From Anomaloglossus baeobatrachus (lineage: Eukaryota > Chordata > Amphibia > Anura > Aromobatidae): 64,000 nucleotides of DNA. This document shows positions 54,501-64,000 of the stretch, one piece after another. The stretch is from positions 706,162,841-706,226,840 of the forward strand of contig NC_134353.1 of the NCBI RefSeq assembly GCF_048569485.1, read 5' to 3'. A program made the position numbers and the translations under genes. Numbering within the stretch: position 1 is the stretch's first letter; each line of letters begins with the position of its first letter. The notes beneath the pieces are model-generated. The model had not been told where the DNA came from and did not search any database. It saw only the letters and a program-made list of their open reading frames with translations.

Positions 54501-55574
54501 AAATCCCATTGTCAGAGATTCAATTAATTAACAAGAGCAGGTTAAAGATCCCATTTTACAGAATTTGTGTAATTCAAGTTGAAAAAAAAAAAATAATAAT
54601 AGTAATATATACGCATACATTATATATACATACACACAAAAATCTTTAAAAGCAAATCTGTCTGCAAGATCCACACCACAAACTACTTACTTATATGGCC
54701 TTGTTGCTTTCTGAAAGATCATGTCACCCCATACATTTACTGATGCTCCCAGAGTGAGAAAATGCAGATTTTTTTTGCATTTTAATTAAAAGTTTGACTG
54801 ACAGCTCCCAGGATGCATAGTTAAGTCAGTGAGCTGTGGGTCAAGCAACGGATGGTAGGCTGGGCGGGGAATAGTGCCAAGGATGCAGAGGTTTAGAAAG
54901 TGCTCTGATCATGCACAGGACACGTAAACCTCATTTGCAAATTAAGAAAAACAAACAATGATTTGTCACTCAAGGAGCAATTGATTGCATGTAAAACAAA
55001 AAAAAAAAAAAAGGGGTGTGGATGGCATTAACTTTTAGAGAGAAACCCGACTATGGCATTAACTTTTAGAGAGAAACCCAACTATGCAAGTAGTCTGGGG
55101 GGGGATTGGATCCTGCCGCTAGAATCCCTATGGGTATGTGGGTATGGTGTTTTTTGGATGCCAGTGCACCTGCTGTTTTTTTCTCAAGGTTGTTGGCTTC
55201 AAAAGCAGTCTTGCTGTTGTTCTTATGGTGGTTCTTCTGCCAACGACTTTTCTACTGTACTTTCAAGATGGGTGAGCGTGTCACTTCTTTTAACCACTTT
55301 ACTGAATCCAGAAGCAGTTTAAAGAAGTAACCTAAACTGAGAATGTGCACAGCTATTTTGTTTTCACATTGGTATGCATGGGTTTCATTTTATGGGTGCT
55401 TTTTCAGGTGGTAACCTGCACATACACTTTAGGTGAAAGTGATACTTGAGGAAATGGCTGTCGGGATTGACAGCTACTGTGTTTCTCTGAAAATAAGACC
55501 GGGTCTTCTATTATTTTTTGCTCTGAAAGATGAGCTCGGACTTTTTTTTTCTCAGGGGATGTCTTCTAGTTTCC
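54501..55574. other. Non-coding stretch, presumed intron
   Basis: Holds a 31-bp direct duplication (two copies of a unit containing GGCATTAACTTTTAGAGAGA, about 55025-55086), and near 55489 a repeat end reading TGTTTCTCTGAAAATAAGACC. No gene seen. Confidence 0.45.
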
Positions 55575-55619
<45 letters not shown>

Positions 55620-55877
55620 TTATTCATTTATATAGCGCTATTAATTCCATAGCGCTTTACATACATTGGGAACACTGTCCCCATTGGGGCTCACAATCTA
55701 AATTCCCTATCTGTATGTGTTTGGAGTGTGGGAGGAAACCAGAGTACCCGGAGAAAACCCACGGAAACACGGGAAGAACATACAAACTCCTTGCAGATGG
55801 TGTCCTTGGTGGGAATTGAACCCAGGACCTCAGCGTTGCAAGACTGCAGTGCTAACCACTGAGCCACCGTGCCGCCC
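55575..55877 (-). mobile_element. V-SINE-like tRNA-derived SINE, full-length
   Basis: Read on the minus strand: GGGCGGCACGGTGGCTCAG head, A-box region CTCAGTGGTTAGCAC, B-box GGTTCAATTCCC, central domain with TTTCCTCCCACACTCCAAAC, the L2-like tail GTAAAGCGCTATGGAATTAA and a long (ATT)n end. This is the complete form of the deleted copy at 26041-26281. Confidence 0.85.
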
Positions 55878-56430
55878 ATGAACAACAATCCACATTTATT
55901 CTTCAACGAAAAGAAGGGAATTTTGTTTACTTACCGTAAATTCCTTTTCTTCTAGCTCCAATTGGGAGACCCAGACAATTGGGTGTATAGCTATTGCCTC
56001 CGGAGGCCACACAAAGTATTACACTTAAAAGTGTAAGGCCCCTCCCCTTCTGGCTATACACCCCCAGTGGGATCACTGGCTCACCAGTTTTAGTGCCAAA
56101 GCAAGAAGGAGGAAAGCCAATAACTGGTTTAAAGACCAATTCAATCCGAGGAAACATCGGAGAACTGAACCATACCACATGAACAACATGTGTACCCGAA
56201 AAAACAGAAAAACCCCGAGAAAACAGGGCGGGTGCTGGGTCTCCCAATTGGAGCTAGAAGAAAAGGAATTTACGGTAAGTAAACAAAATTCCCTTCTTCT
56301 TTGTCGCTCCATTGGGAGACCCAGACAATTGGGATGTCCAAAAGCAATCCCTGGGTGGGTAAAAGAATACCTCATGATAGGGCCGTCAAACGGCCCTCTC
56401 CTACAGGTGGCCAACCGCCGCCTGAATGAC

Positions 56431-57404
56431 TTATCTACCTAGGCTGGCGTCTGCCGAAGCGTAGGTATGCATCTGATAATGCCTGGTAAAAGTAAGTAGA
56501 CTCGACCAGGTGGGTGCCTGACACACCTGCTGAGCCGTAGCCTGGTGCCGTAATGCCCAGGATGCACCCACGGCTCTGGTAGAATGGGCCTTCAGCCTTG
56601 AGAGAACCAGAAGCCCAGTAGAACTGTAGGTTTCAAGAATTGGTTCCTCGATCCCCCGAGCCAGGGTGGATTCAGAAGCTTGCGACTGTTTACGCCGACC
56701 AGCGACAAGGACAAAGAGTGCATCCGGGTGGCGCAGGAGCGCCATGCGGGAAGTAGAACCTGAGTGCTCTCACCAGAACCAACAGATGCAAATCCTTCTG
56801 AAATTGATGGACTGGACGAGGACACAAAGAAGGTGAGGTGATATCCTGATTGATATGAAAGTGGGATACCACCTTAGGGAGAAATTCCGGATCGGACGCA
56901 GAACTACCCTGTCCTGGTGAAGGACCAGGAAGGGAGATTTGTATGAGAGCGTTGCTAGCTCGGAAACTTTCCTAAGAGACGAGACCGTTACTAGAAGGCC
57001 ACTTCCCGAGAAAAGCGGGAAGGGAGACCTCTTTCAAGGCTCGAAAGGCGGCATCTGGAGAGCAATTAGAACCTTGTTCAGATCCCAGGGCTCTAACGGC
57101 CGCCTGTACGGAGTGCTGAGAAGACAAACTCCCCGTAGGAACGTGCGTACCTGAGGAAGTCGTCTCTGAAAAAATACAGATAGCGCTGAGACTTGTCCCT
57201 AAGGGGAACTGAGCGACAACCCTTTTTCCAACCTAGATTGCAGGAAGGAAGGAAACATAGACGATGCAACCGGCCAGGGAGAAACACCCTGCGCCGAGCA
57301 CCGAGATAAGATATCTTCCACGTCCTGTGGTCAATCTTGGCGGACGTTGGTATGTTAGCCTGTCTCATGGTGGCAACCACGTCCTGAGGTAATCCTGACG
57401 ACAC
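56431..57404 (-). pseudogene. DIRS element B, tyrosine recombinase remnant
   Basis: Similar to the recombinase frame of element A; the HSTRAVGASWAL box is still readable. Broken. Confidence 0.8.
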
Positions 57405-59201
57405 TAGGTTCCAGGACTCAAAGCCACACCATCAGGTTGAGGGCCGTAGAATTCAAATGGAAGAATGGCCCTTGAGACAGCCAGTCTGATTGGTCTGGTA
57501 GTGCCCCCGGTTAGCCTACCGTGAGGCACCACAGAACCGGGAACCACAACATCCTCGGCCAATCTGTAGCGACGAGGATGGCGCGGCCGCAGTCGGTCCT
57601 GATCTAACGCAGCACTCTGGGCAACAATGCCAGAGGTGGCACATAAGGTAGCTGGAACTGCGACCAATGCTGAACTAAGGCGTCTGCCGCCAGAGCTCGA
57701 TGATTGTGAAACCGTGCCATGAAGCTGGCACATTGTTGTTGTGCCGTGACGCCATTAGATCGACGTCCGGCCTCTGTCAGCGGCGCCAGATCTCCTGAAA
57801 CCCGTCCGGGTGAAGAGACCATACCCTTTCGGCCACACCCCGGCGACTTAGGAAGTCAGCTTCCTAGTTTTCCACGCCTGGGATGTGAACTGTAGATATG
57901 GTGGATGCCGCGTCTTCCACCCACATCAGAACCTGCCGGACTTCCTGGAAGGCTTGCCGGTTGCGCGTTCTTCCTTGGTGGTTGATGTATGCCACCGCTG
58001 TGGAGTTGTCCGACTGAAGTCGGATTTGCTTGCTTTCCAGCTGCTGTTGGAAGGTTTGTAGGGCAAGATACACTGCTCTGTGTTCAAGAACATTGATCTG
58101 AAGGGTGGACTCTTGCTGAGTCCACGTACCCTGAGCGCTGTGGTGGAGAAAAACTGCTCCCCACCCTGATAGACTCGCGTCTGTCGTAACTATCGCCCAG
58201 GATGGGGATAGGAAGGACCTTCTTTTTGACCATGAGGTGGGAAGAAGCCACCACCGTAGAGATTCCTTGGCCGCCTGAGAAAGAAAGACGACTCTGTTGA
58301 GGGAGGTCGACTCCCCGTCCCATTGGCGGAGAATGTCACATTGTAGTGGACGCAGATGAAACTGCGCGAAAAGAACTGCCTCCATTGCTACCATCTTACG
58401 TAGGAAGTGCATGAGGCGTCTTAATGTGTGCGACTGGTTCTTAAAGAAGAGATTGCAGCCCGTAGTGAATGCTGTTTGTCTAGCGGAAGCTTCACTATCG
58501 CTGAGAGAGTATGAAACTCCATGCCTAGATATGTTAGCGATAGGGTCGGGGTCGGATCTGACTTTAAAAAGTTGATGATCCACCCAACACTCTAGAGAGT
58601 CTCCAGCGCAACGTTCGGGCAGTGTCGGCATGTTTCCTAAAAGAGTGCCTTGACAAGTAGATCGCCTAAATATGGGATCACAGAGTGACCCTGAGAGTGC
58701 AGGACTGTGACTACTGCTGCCCTGACCTTGGCGAAGACCAGTGGGACGGTCGCTAGCCGGAAGGTAGAGCTACGAACAGAAGGTGTTCGTCTCCTATAAC
58801 GAAGCGTAGAAACGCTAGTGCTCTGGATCAATCGGCACGTGTGGATAAGCATCCTTGATGCCTAATGATGCTAGGAAATCTCCTTGGGACATTGAGGCGA
58901 TGACATGGCGGAGGGATTCCATCCGGAACCGCCTGGTGTCCACGAGCTTGCTGAGCAGTTTTAGATCCAGAACGGGACGGAACGGCCCGTTCTTATAGGC
59001 ACCGCAAATAATTTGGGGTAAAAACCGTGACCTTGTTCCTGAAGAGGAACGGGGGTCATCACTCTTTCTGCCTATAGAGTGCACCCTGTTTGCAGAAGAG
59101 CAGCGGCTCGGCCGGGAGGTGGAGAAGTTCTGAAGAATCGAGTTGGAGGACGAGAAGTGAGCTCTATCCTGTACCCGTGAGACAGAATGTCTCACACCCA
59201 A
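57405..59201 (-). pseudogene. DIRS element B, reverse transcriptase and RNase H remnant
   Basis: Readable parts include RNase H stretches TDASLSGWGAVFLHH and QSDNSTAVAYINHQG and a reverse transcriptase stretch with GPFRPVLDLKLLSKL. Broken in several places. Confidence 0.82.
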
Positions 59202-60420
59202 CGGTCATTGACCTATGGCAGCTAAATATCGCCAAGGCGGGAGAGCCTGCTACCGACCGAGGATGCGGAGAGAGGAGGCCGCAAGTCATGAGGAAGCCGC
59301 CTTGGAAGCGGGTTTTCAGACTGTCTCCTTTTTTGGGCGTGACTGAGCCCGCCAAGAATCTGAGCTCCTCTGATCCTTTTGAGTCCACATTGGACGAGGA
59401 AAAATGGGACCTGCCCGAGCCTCGAAAAGACCGAAACCCCGACTGCCTCCTGCTCTGTTGGGGTTTGTTGTGCCCGGGCTGAGGAAAGGATGAATCCTTA
59501 CCCCTGGACTGTTTAATGGTTACATCCAAACGCTCACCAAACAGTCGGTCAGCAGAAAAAGGCAACTGGTTAAGCACCCTTTTTTGGAAGCAGAATCTGC
59601 CTTCCATTCACTTAACGAGCAGACCAGGCTCTGCTTAAAAACACGGAGTAGCGGAGGCTACTGCCGCACGGTTCGCAGAGTCTAGGGCAACCTGACTCGC
59701 GTAAGAAACAAATGCAGACATTTGAGAGGTTAAGGATGCCACCTGCGGCACAGATGTACGTGTAACCGTGTCAATCTGTGTAAGACAAGCTGAAATAGCT
59801 TGGAGTGCCCCAAGGGCGAGAATGCTGGAGCCAACGGTGCGCCGACAGCCACATAGATGGGTTTAGACCAGAGATCCATCTGTCTGTCAGTGGCATCTTT
59901 AAGTGCAGCTCCATCTCCCACTGCAACTATGGATCTAGCTACAAGCCTGGAGATTGGAGGATGCCGCTTGGGACACTGGGTCCAGTCCTTGACCACGTCA
60001 GGGGGCAGGGATAACGTGTATCCTAAGCCGTTTGGAGAAGCGCATATCTGGATAAGTGTGGTGTTCCTGGACTGCCTGAAGCTGACTCCTCCACTGGAGG
60101 AGCTGGGTGAGAAATAACCAACATTCTATTGAAGGACGCTATAAGATTATTCACTATGGCGTCACCATTAGGTGTATCCAGATTGAGAGCGGTCTCAGGA
60201 TCAGAATCCTGAGCCGCTACTTCCGCCTCATTCCACAGAGAGTCCTTCTGCTAGGACCCTGATGAAACCGAGGGCCGCTCATAGTGAGCCCGCTTAGGCT
60301 GTCTGGGACTGACGGCTGTGCAGAGCCGTGACTCTGGGATGCATGTGACATTCCCGGAGCTGTTAGTTGTTCACACTGAGGGGGGCCATGGATCAATGAT
60401 TCAACAGTGCCCATGTTGTG
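59202..60420 (-). pseudogene. DIRS element B, gag-like remnant
   Basis: Short pieces match the gag-like frame of element A, for example WTQCPK..PPISRL.ARSI and the basic FRSFRGSGRS stretch. Broken. Confidence 0.72.
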
Positions 60421-61817
60421 AGAGACATGTCCGGACTGCTAGGCTTCTAGTATCATAGCCATAGTCTCAGAAAATCTGTCAGTAAATACTGCAGACACCG
60501 TCCTCATCCTCTGGCCATTAGCAGAGACTCCGGCTGAGATGGATATAATGGGGGTCTATGTAACTGCCGGCCGTATAGCCGTACATGCTGTACTGGCTGC
60601 ATAGAAAAACATGTGGTTCTGCACCTTTGTTGTACACAGAGAATATGCTGATAACTCCTCCGCACAATCCAGGAGGGTATATACAACGTGCGACCAAACA
60701 GTGCAATGTATATAGTACAAGCATATCTATAAGTGCACTTCTGCACTAGTGGGGTTAGCACCACAGGTGCTGCTTAACGCCTGTTGCAGCGATTGTGTGA
60801 CTATCAGAATGCCAGGGTCTTCCACACTTGTCTCTGTATCGTACAGAAACTGACACTAATGGCTGCCGGCGTCCTGTGTAGACAAGGAAGCCGTGGGCGT
60901 GCCTGAGAAAGTGCGGGAATCCGGTTTCACAGTGCACACAGTGAGAGGGGTGGAGTATGCAAAACATACTCCAGCTCTCAGCGCTGCTGTGCTATGCAGC
61001 GTCACGCCCCTACCCTGACTGTCAGGCCTGTGGGCGGTAACGAAGGGAGACTAGGCCCAGAAGCCGGGGACTCGAGTTAATAAGCGCGGCCGGCATATCA
61101 GTGCTGGCCGGCGCGGAAGTCCCCGGCGCACTACAAATCCCAGCGGCGCCTTAAATAAAAACGGCAGCGGCGGATAGCGCGGTAGTCACCCAATACACTA
61201 ACACACCCAGCAACGCTGTGGTGTGCGATGGCACTAGTGCGGACCAGCGCCGCTGTCCCTGGCGCACTAACACACCCAGCAGTGCTGCCGTGTGTCTGCG
61301 CGGTCCCCACAGGGACACCGAGTACCTCCATGTAGCAGGGCCATGTCCCTGACGATACTCCGCTCCAAGTCCAGCAGATACCAGGGGCTGTGGATGGAGC
61401 ACGGTCTCTGTGCCTGGAGACCGATAGAATCCCACTTCACCCAGAGCCCTGTAAAAAGGGATGGGGAAGGAAGCAGCATGTGGGCTCCAGCCTCCGTACC
61501 CGCAATGGGTACCTCAACCTTAACAAACACCTCCGACATAAAGTGGGGTGAGAAGGGAGCATTCTGGGAGCCCTGTATGGGCCCTCTTTTCTTCCATCCG
61601 ACATAGTCAGCAGCTGCTGCTGACTAAACAGTGGAGCTATGCGTGGATGTGTTGCCTCCTTCGCACAAAGCACAAAACTGGTGAGCCAGTGATCCCACTG
61701 GGGGTGTATAGCCAGAAGGGGAGGGGCCTTACACTTTTAAGTGTAATACTTTGTGTGGCCTCCGGAGGCAATAGCTATACACCCAATTGTCTGGGTCTCC
61801 CAATGGAGCGACAAAGA

Positions 61818-62249
61818 AAACAAACAAACAAAATTTATTCAAATATAACTATATTGCATTCTGTGTATATATATATATATATATGTTGTTGTGTGTAGTT
61901 ACCAAGTGTTTGTGTAGGGCGCTATACATGTTCTGGGTGTTGTCTGGGTGTGGCGGGGGGTGAGAGCGGTGTTGTATGTGTGTGTTGCGTTGTTTGTGGA
62001 GCGCTGTGTGTCTGTAGCGTTGTGTGTGTGTGTGTTGCGCGGTTTGAGTGGGTGTGGTGTGTTTTGGGGGGAGGTATGTTTTGTGCAATGTGTGTGTGTT
62101 GTGCGGTATTTGCGTATATTTATGCATGCCGGTGTGTTTGTGTGTTGGGTGTAGTGTGTGTGCGGCGTTGTCTGTGTGTGTGAGTGTCTGTGTATGGCGG
62201 TGTTTGTGGTTCCAGTGTGTGTGTGGTGTGTTGTGTGTGTTGGGGGGAG
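61818..62249. repeat. AT and GT-rich simple sequence
   Basis: A short (TA)n run at 61865-61883, then about 300 bp of GTGTGTTG-type sequence at 61955-62240. The open frames in it are not genes. Confidence 0.8.
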
Positions 62250-62660
62250 GTGTGCACCTCCCATCGTGCTCATCCCCCATGCTGCGCACCCCCCATCGTG
62301 CCCCATTCCCCATGCTGCCCACCCCCCATCGTGCTCCATCCCCTATGCTGCGCATTCCCCATCGTGCTCCATCCCCCATGCTGCGCACCCCCCACATCGT
62401 GCTACATCCCCCATGCTGCGCACTCCCCATCGTGCTCCATCCCCCATGCTGTGCACTCCCCATCGTGCTACATCCCCCATGCTGCACACTCCCCATTGTG
62501 CTACATCCCCCATGCTGCGCACTCCCCATCGTGCTACATCCCCCATGCTGCGCACTCCCCATCGTGCTACATCCCCCATGCTGCGCACTCCCCATCGTGC
62601 TACATCCCCCACGCTGCGCACCCCCCATCGTGCTACATCCCCCATCGTGCTACATCCCCC
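62250..62660. repeat. Minisatellite, 33-bp unit, about 12 copies
   Basis: Unit built of ATCGTGCTACATCCCCCATG plus CTGCGCACTCCCC. Since 33 is a multiple of three, every reading frame stays open and gives 11-residue repeats such as GGCSTMGSAQH on the minus strand. No sign of a real gene (no homology, no promoter or splice sites). Confidence 0.92.
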
Positions 62661-62783
62661 ATGCTATAATAGTTCTCCTATTATACTCAGAGAGGAGTAT
62701 AATAGGAGGACTATAATAGGAGGAGTAGTCCTGGGGGGAGAGGAGTATAATGCCGGCTCCCTGCACATGTGTACCGGGAGCCG
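62661..62783. other. Short spacer with inverted words
   Basis: ATAATAGGAGGA-type words repeat. No gene. Confidence 0.5.
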
Positions 62784-63077
62784 GTGTACACTGGTAACTA
62801 TGATACACATCGGGTAACCAAGGGACCTTAGTTACCAGATGTGTATAATGGTTACCAGCGTTCACCGGCTCCGTCAAGATCCCAGCAGCGCAAGGTTATG
62901 TCTGGCGCTGCTGGGATCGTGACGGAGCCAGTGTACACTGGTAACTATGATACACATCGGGTAACCAAGGGACCTTAGTTACCCGATGTGTATAATGGTT
63001 ACCAGCGTTCACCGTCTCCGTCACGATCCCAGCAGCGCAAGGTTATGTCTGGCGATGCGTGTGGAGGGCCGGGGCGA
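62784..63077. repeat. 147-bp tandem duplication, each unit with a palindrome
   Basis: The unit starts GTGTACACTGGTAACTATG at 62784 and again at 62931. Each unit holds inverted arms TGGTAAC...GATGTGTAT around GTAACCAAGGGACCTTAGTTAC. The two units differ at few positions, so the duplication is recent. Confidence 0.85.
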
Positions 63078-63244
63078 GCAGCCAATCCATGCGAAGGGCG
63101 GGGCCAGGCCGAGGCAAGCGACCAATCCGTGGGGGGGCGGAGCCAAGGCGAGGCGAGCGGCCAATCCGTGCGGGGGGGCGGGGCCATGGCGAGCCCAGCG
63201 GCCAATCAGCTTTGTGTCACCGTAAGGACACAATTTTGGAGCAA
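63078..63244. other. GC-rich non-coding stretch with short repeats
   Basis: About three copies of a 45-bp-like unit with GCGGCCAATCCGTG. No gene. Confidence 0.5.
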
Positions 63245-63355
63245 GACAGACAGACAGACAGAGAGACAGAGAGACAGAGAGACAGAGAGACAGAGAGACA
63301 GAGAGACAGAGAGACATAGAGACATAGAGACATAGAGACATAGAGACAGAGAATA
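63245..63355. repeat. (GACA/GAGA)n microsatellite
   Basis: AGACAGAGAGACAGAG repeats with some ATAGAGAC units at the end. Confidence 0.95.
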
Positions 63356-63398
63356 AGGCAATTATATATATAGATATATATATAGCTATCACACACCG

Positions 63399-63551
63399 TA
63401 TTTTTCGGATTACAAGACGCACTTTTCCTCCCAAAAATTTGGGAGGAAGATGAGGGGTGCGTCTTAAGATCCGAATACAGCTTACCGGGATGCTGTTTGT
63501 GCGGCGACCGGGTGCGTTCTGGTGGCCAGGTGCCTGTGGCTGCGTGCAGGC
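63399..63551. repeat. Start of an unclassified interspersed repeat
   Basis: Reads CCGTATTTTTCGGATTACAA followed by GACGCACTTTTCCTCCC and a mirrored GGGAGGAAGATG. This head recurs in vertebrate genomes, but I cannot assign the family. Confidence 0.4.
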
Positions 63552-63700
63552 AGCCGGGTGCCCATTGGTGCTGGCTGCCTCTCTGTACGTGCGGGCGGGC
63601 AGCCGGGTGCCAGTCTGTGCAGCCTGCCTCTCTGTATGTGCGTGCGGGCAGCCGGGTGCCCGTTTGTGCCGGCTGGCTCTCAGTGCGTGCCGGGCGGCTG
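63552..63700. repeat. Minisatellite, 49-bp unit, three copies
   Basis: AGCCGGGTG recurs at 63552, 63601 and 63650, exact period 49, with CTGCCTCTCTGTA in each unit. Confidence 0.8.
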
Positions 63701-63714
63701 TGCGGCAGGTATCC

Positions 63715-63853
63715 CAGTGTGTCCGCGGTCCCAGTTTCAAATGATGGCGCTGGGAGACAGCGCGTGCGCAGATGGATCTCTTGGATGAGCGCTCCATCTG
63801 CGCATGCGCCGCTCCAGGCGCCATCATTTGAAGCGGGACCGCGGACACACTGA
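63715..63853. repeat. Palindrome of about 139 bp
   Basis: The left arm CAGTGTGTCCGCGGTCCC continues with TTTCAAATGATGGCGC; the right arm is its complement ending GGGACCGCGGACACACTG. A second inner pair is GCGCAGATGGA and TCCATCTGCGC. It probably forms a hairpin of a foldback element. Confidence 0.75.
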
Positions 63854-64000
63854 GACACTTACTTCACCGTCCTGCTCCACCTGTCACCCGCAAACAACGG
63901 ACCCGCTGCGGCTGACGCTACTAACCCGCCACGGCTGCCAGCACAACCTCTGCCTCCTGTGACCCCACTTCACCACCACTGCTGGCCCCCTCCGGTAAGA
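63854..64000. other. GC-rich end of window, nothing recognised
   Basis: No feature supported. Confidence 0.4.

Larger units (their letters stand above)
55911..61817 (-). mobile_element. DIRS-type retroelement, old and broken (fossil)
   Basis: About 5.9 kb, same family as element A but in minus orientation. Inverted terminal repeats lie at about 55930-56095 and 61678-61817, and an internal complementary region at about 56236-56356, joining both outer edges. Remnants of all three frames are recognisable. There are many breaks, at least a dozen, and clear divergence from element A, so it is much older. It lies next to a V-SINE in the presumed PPM1F intron. Confidence 0.9.

Noticed and set aside
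61849-62817. Long frames on both strands with 11-residue repeats
   Set aside because: Product of a 33-bp minisatellite; no promoter, splice sites or homology.

Overview
The window looks like repeat-dominated DNA from an amphibian, most likely a frog. The evidence is the combination of DIRS-type tyrosine-recombinase retroelements, an L1-type LINE, Tc1, hAT and Harbinger-type DNA transposons, tRNA-derived V-SINE-like copies with an L2-like tail, and repeats carrying hammerhead-ribozyme motifs. No prokaryotic feature is present. The species call rests on remembered repeat families, not on a database search.

Only one host gene is supported. The last coding exon of a PP2C-family phosphatase, best matching PPM1F, lies on the minus strand at 51733-52100. 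Its upstream exons were not found, so the right fifth of the window is probably its intron. A second possible host signal is a 36-nt exon-like segment at 25743-25778 (+).

Layout. 1-6 kb: Harbinger-type and TTAA-type miniature elements and a broken L2/CR1-type LINE piece. 6-7.7 kb: a complete Tc1 element with an open DD34E transposase. 8-16 kb: short repeats, a solo LTR with a 119-bp tandem repeat, and a 736-bp palindrome whose loop carries a well-formed hammerhead ribozyme motif. 16.4-21.8 kb: a full-length L1 on the minus strand with a 16-bp target duplication and one stop codon in ORF2. 22-28 kb: miniature elements, minisatellites and a V-SINE. 28-36 kb: an older repeat split by a near-whole DIRS element (29844-35873). 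36-51 kb: TTAA-type and Harbinger-type elements, a solo LTR nested in one of them, a second palindrome with a decayed hammerhead, and a 2-kb hAT element with an exact 8-bp target duplication. 51-55 kb: the PPM1F exon and a TTAA element nested in another. 55.6-61.8 kb: a V-SINE and an old, broken DIRS copy on the minus strand. 62-64 kb: minisatellites and palindromes.

No genes here form an operon or pathway; the story is one of nested insertions. Several insertions can be verified inside the window because an uninterrupted copy of the host repeat is also present. The most interesting signals are the hammerhead ribozyme palindromes, the young autonomous-looking Tc1 and L1 copies, and the two DIRS elements with their internal complementary regions.
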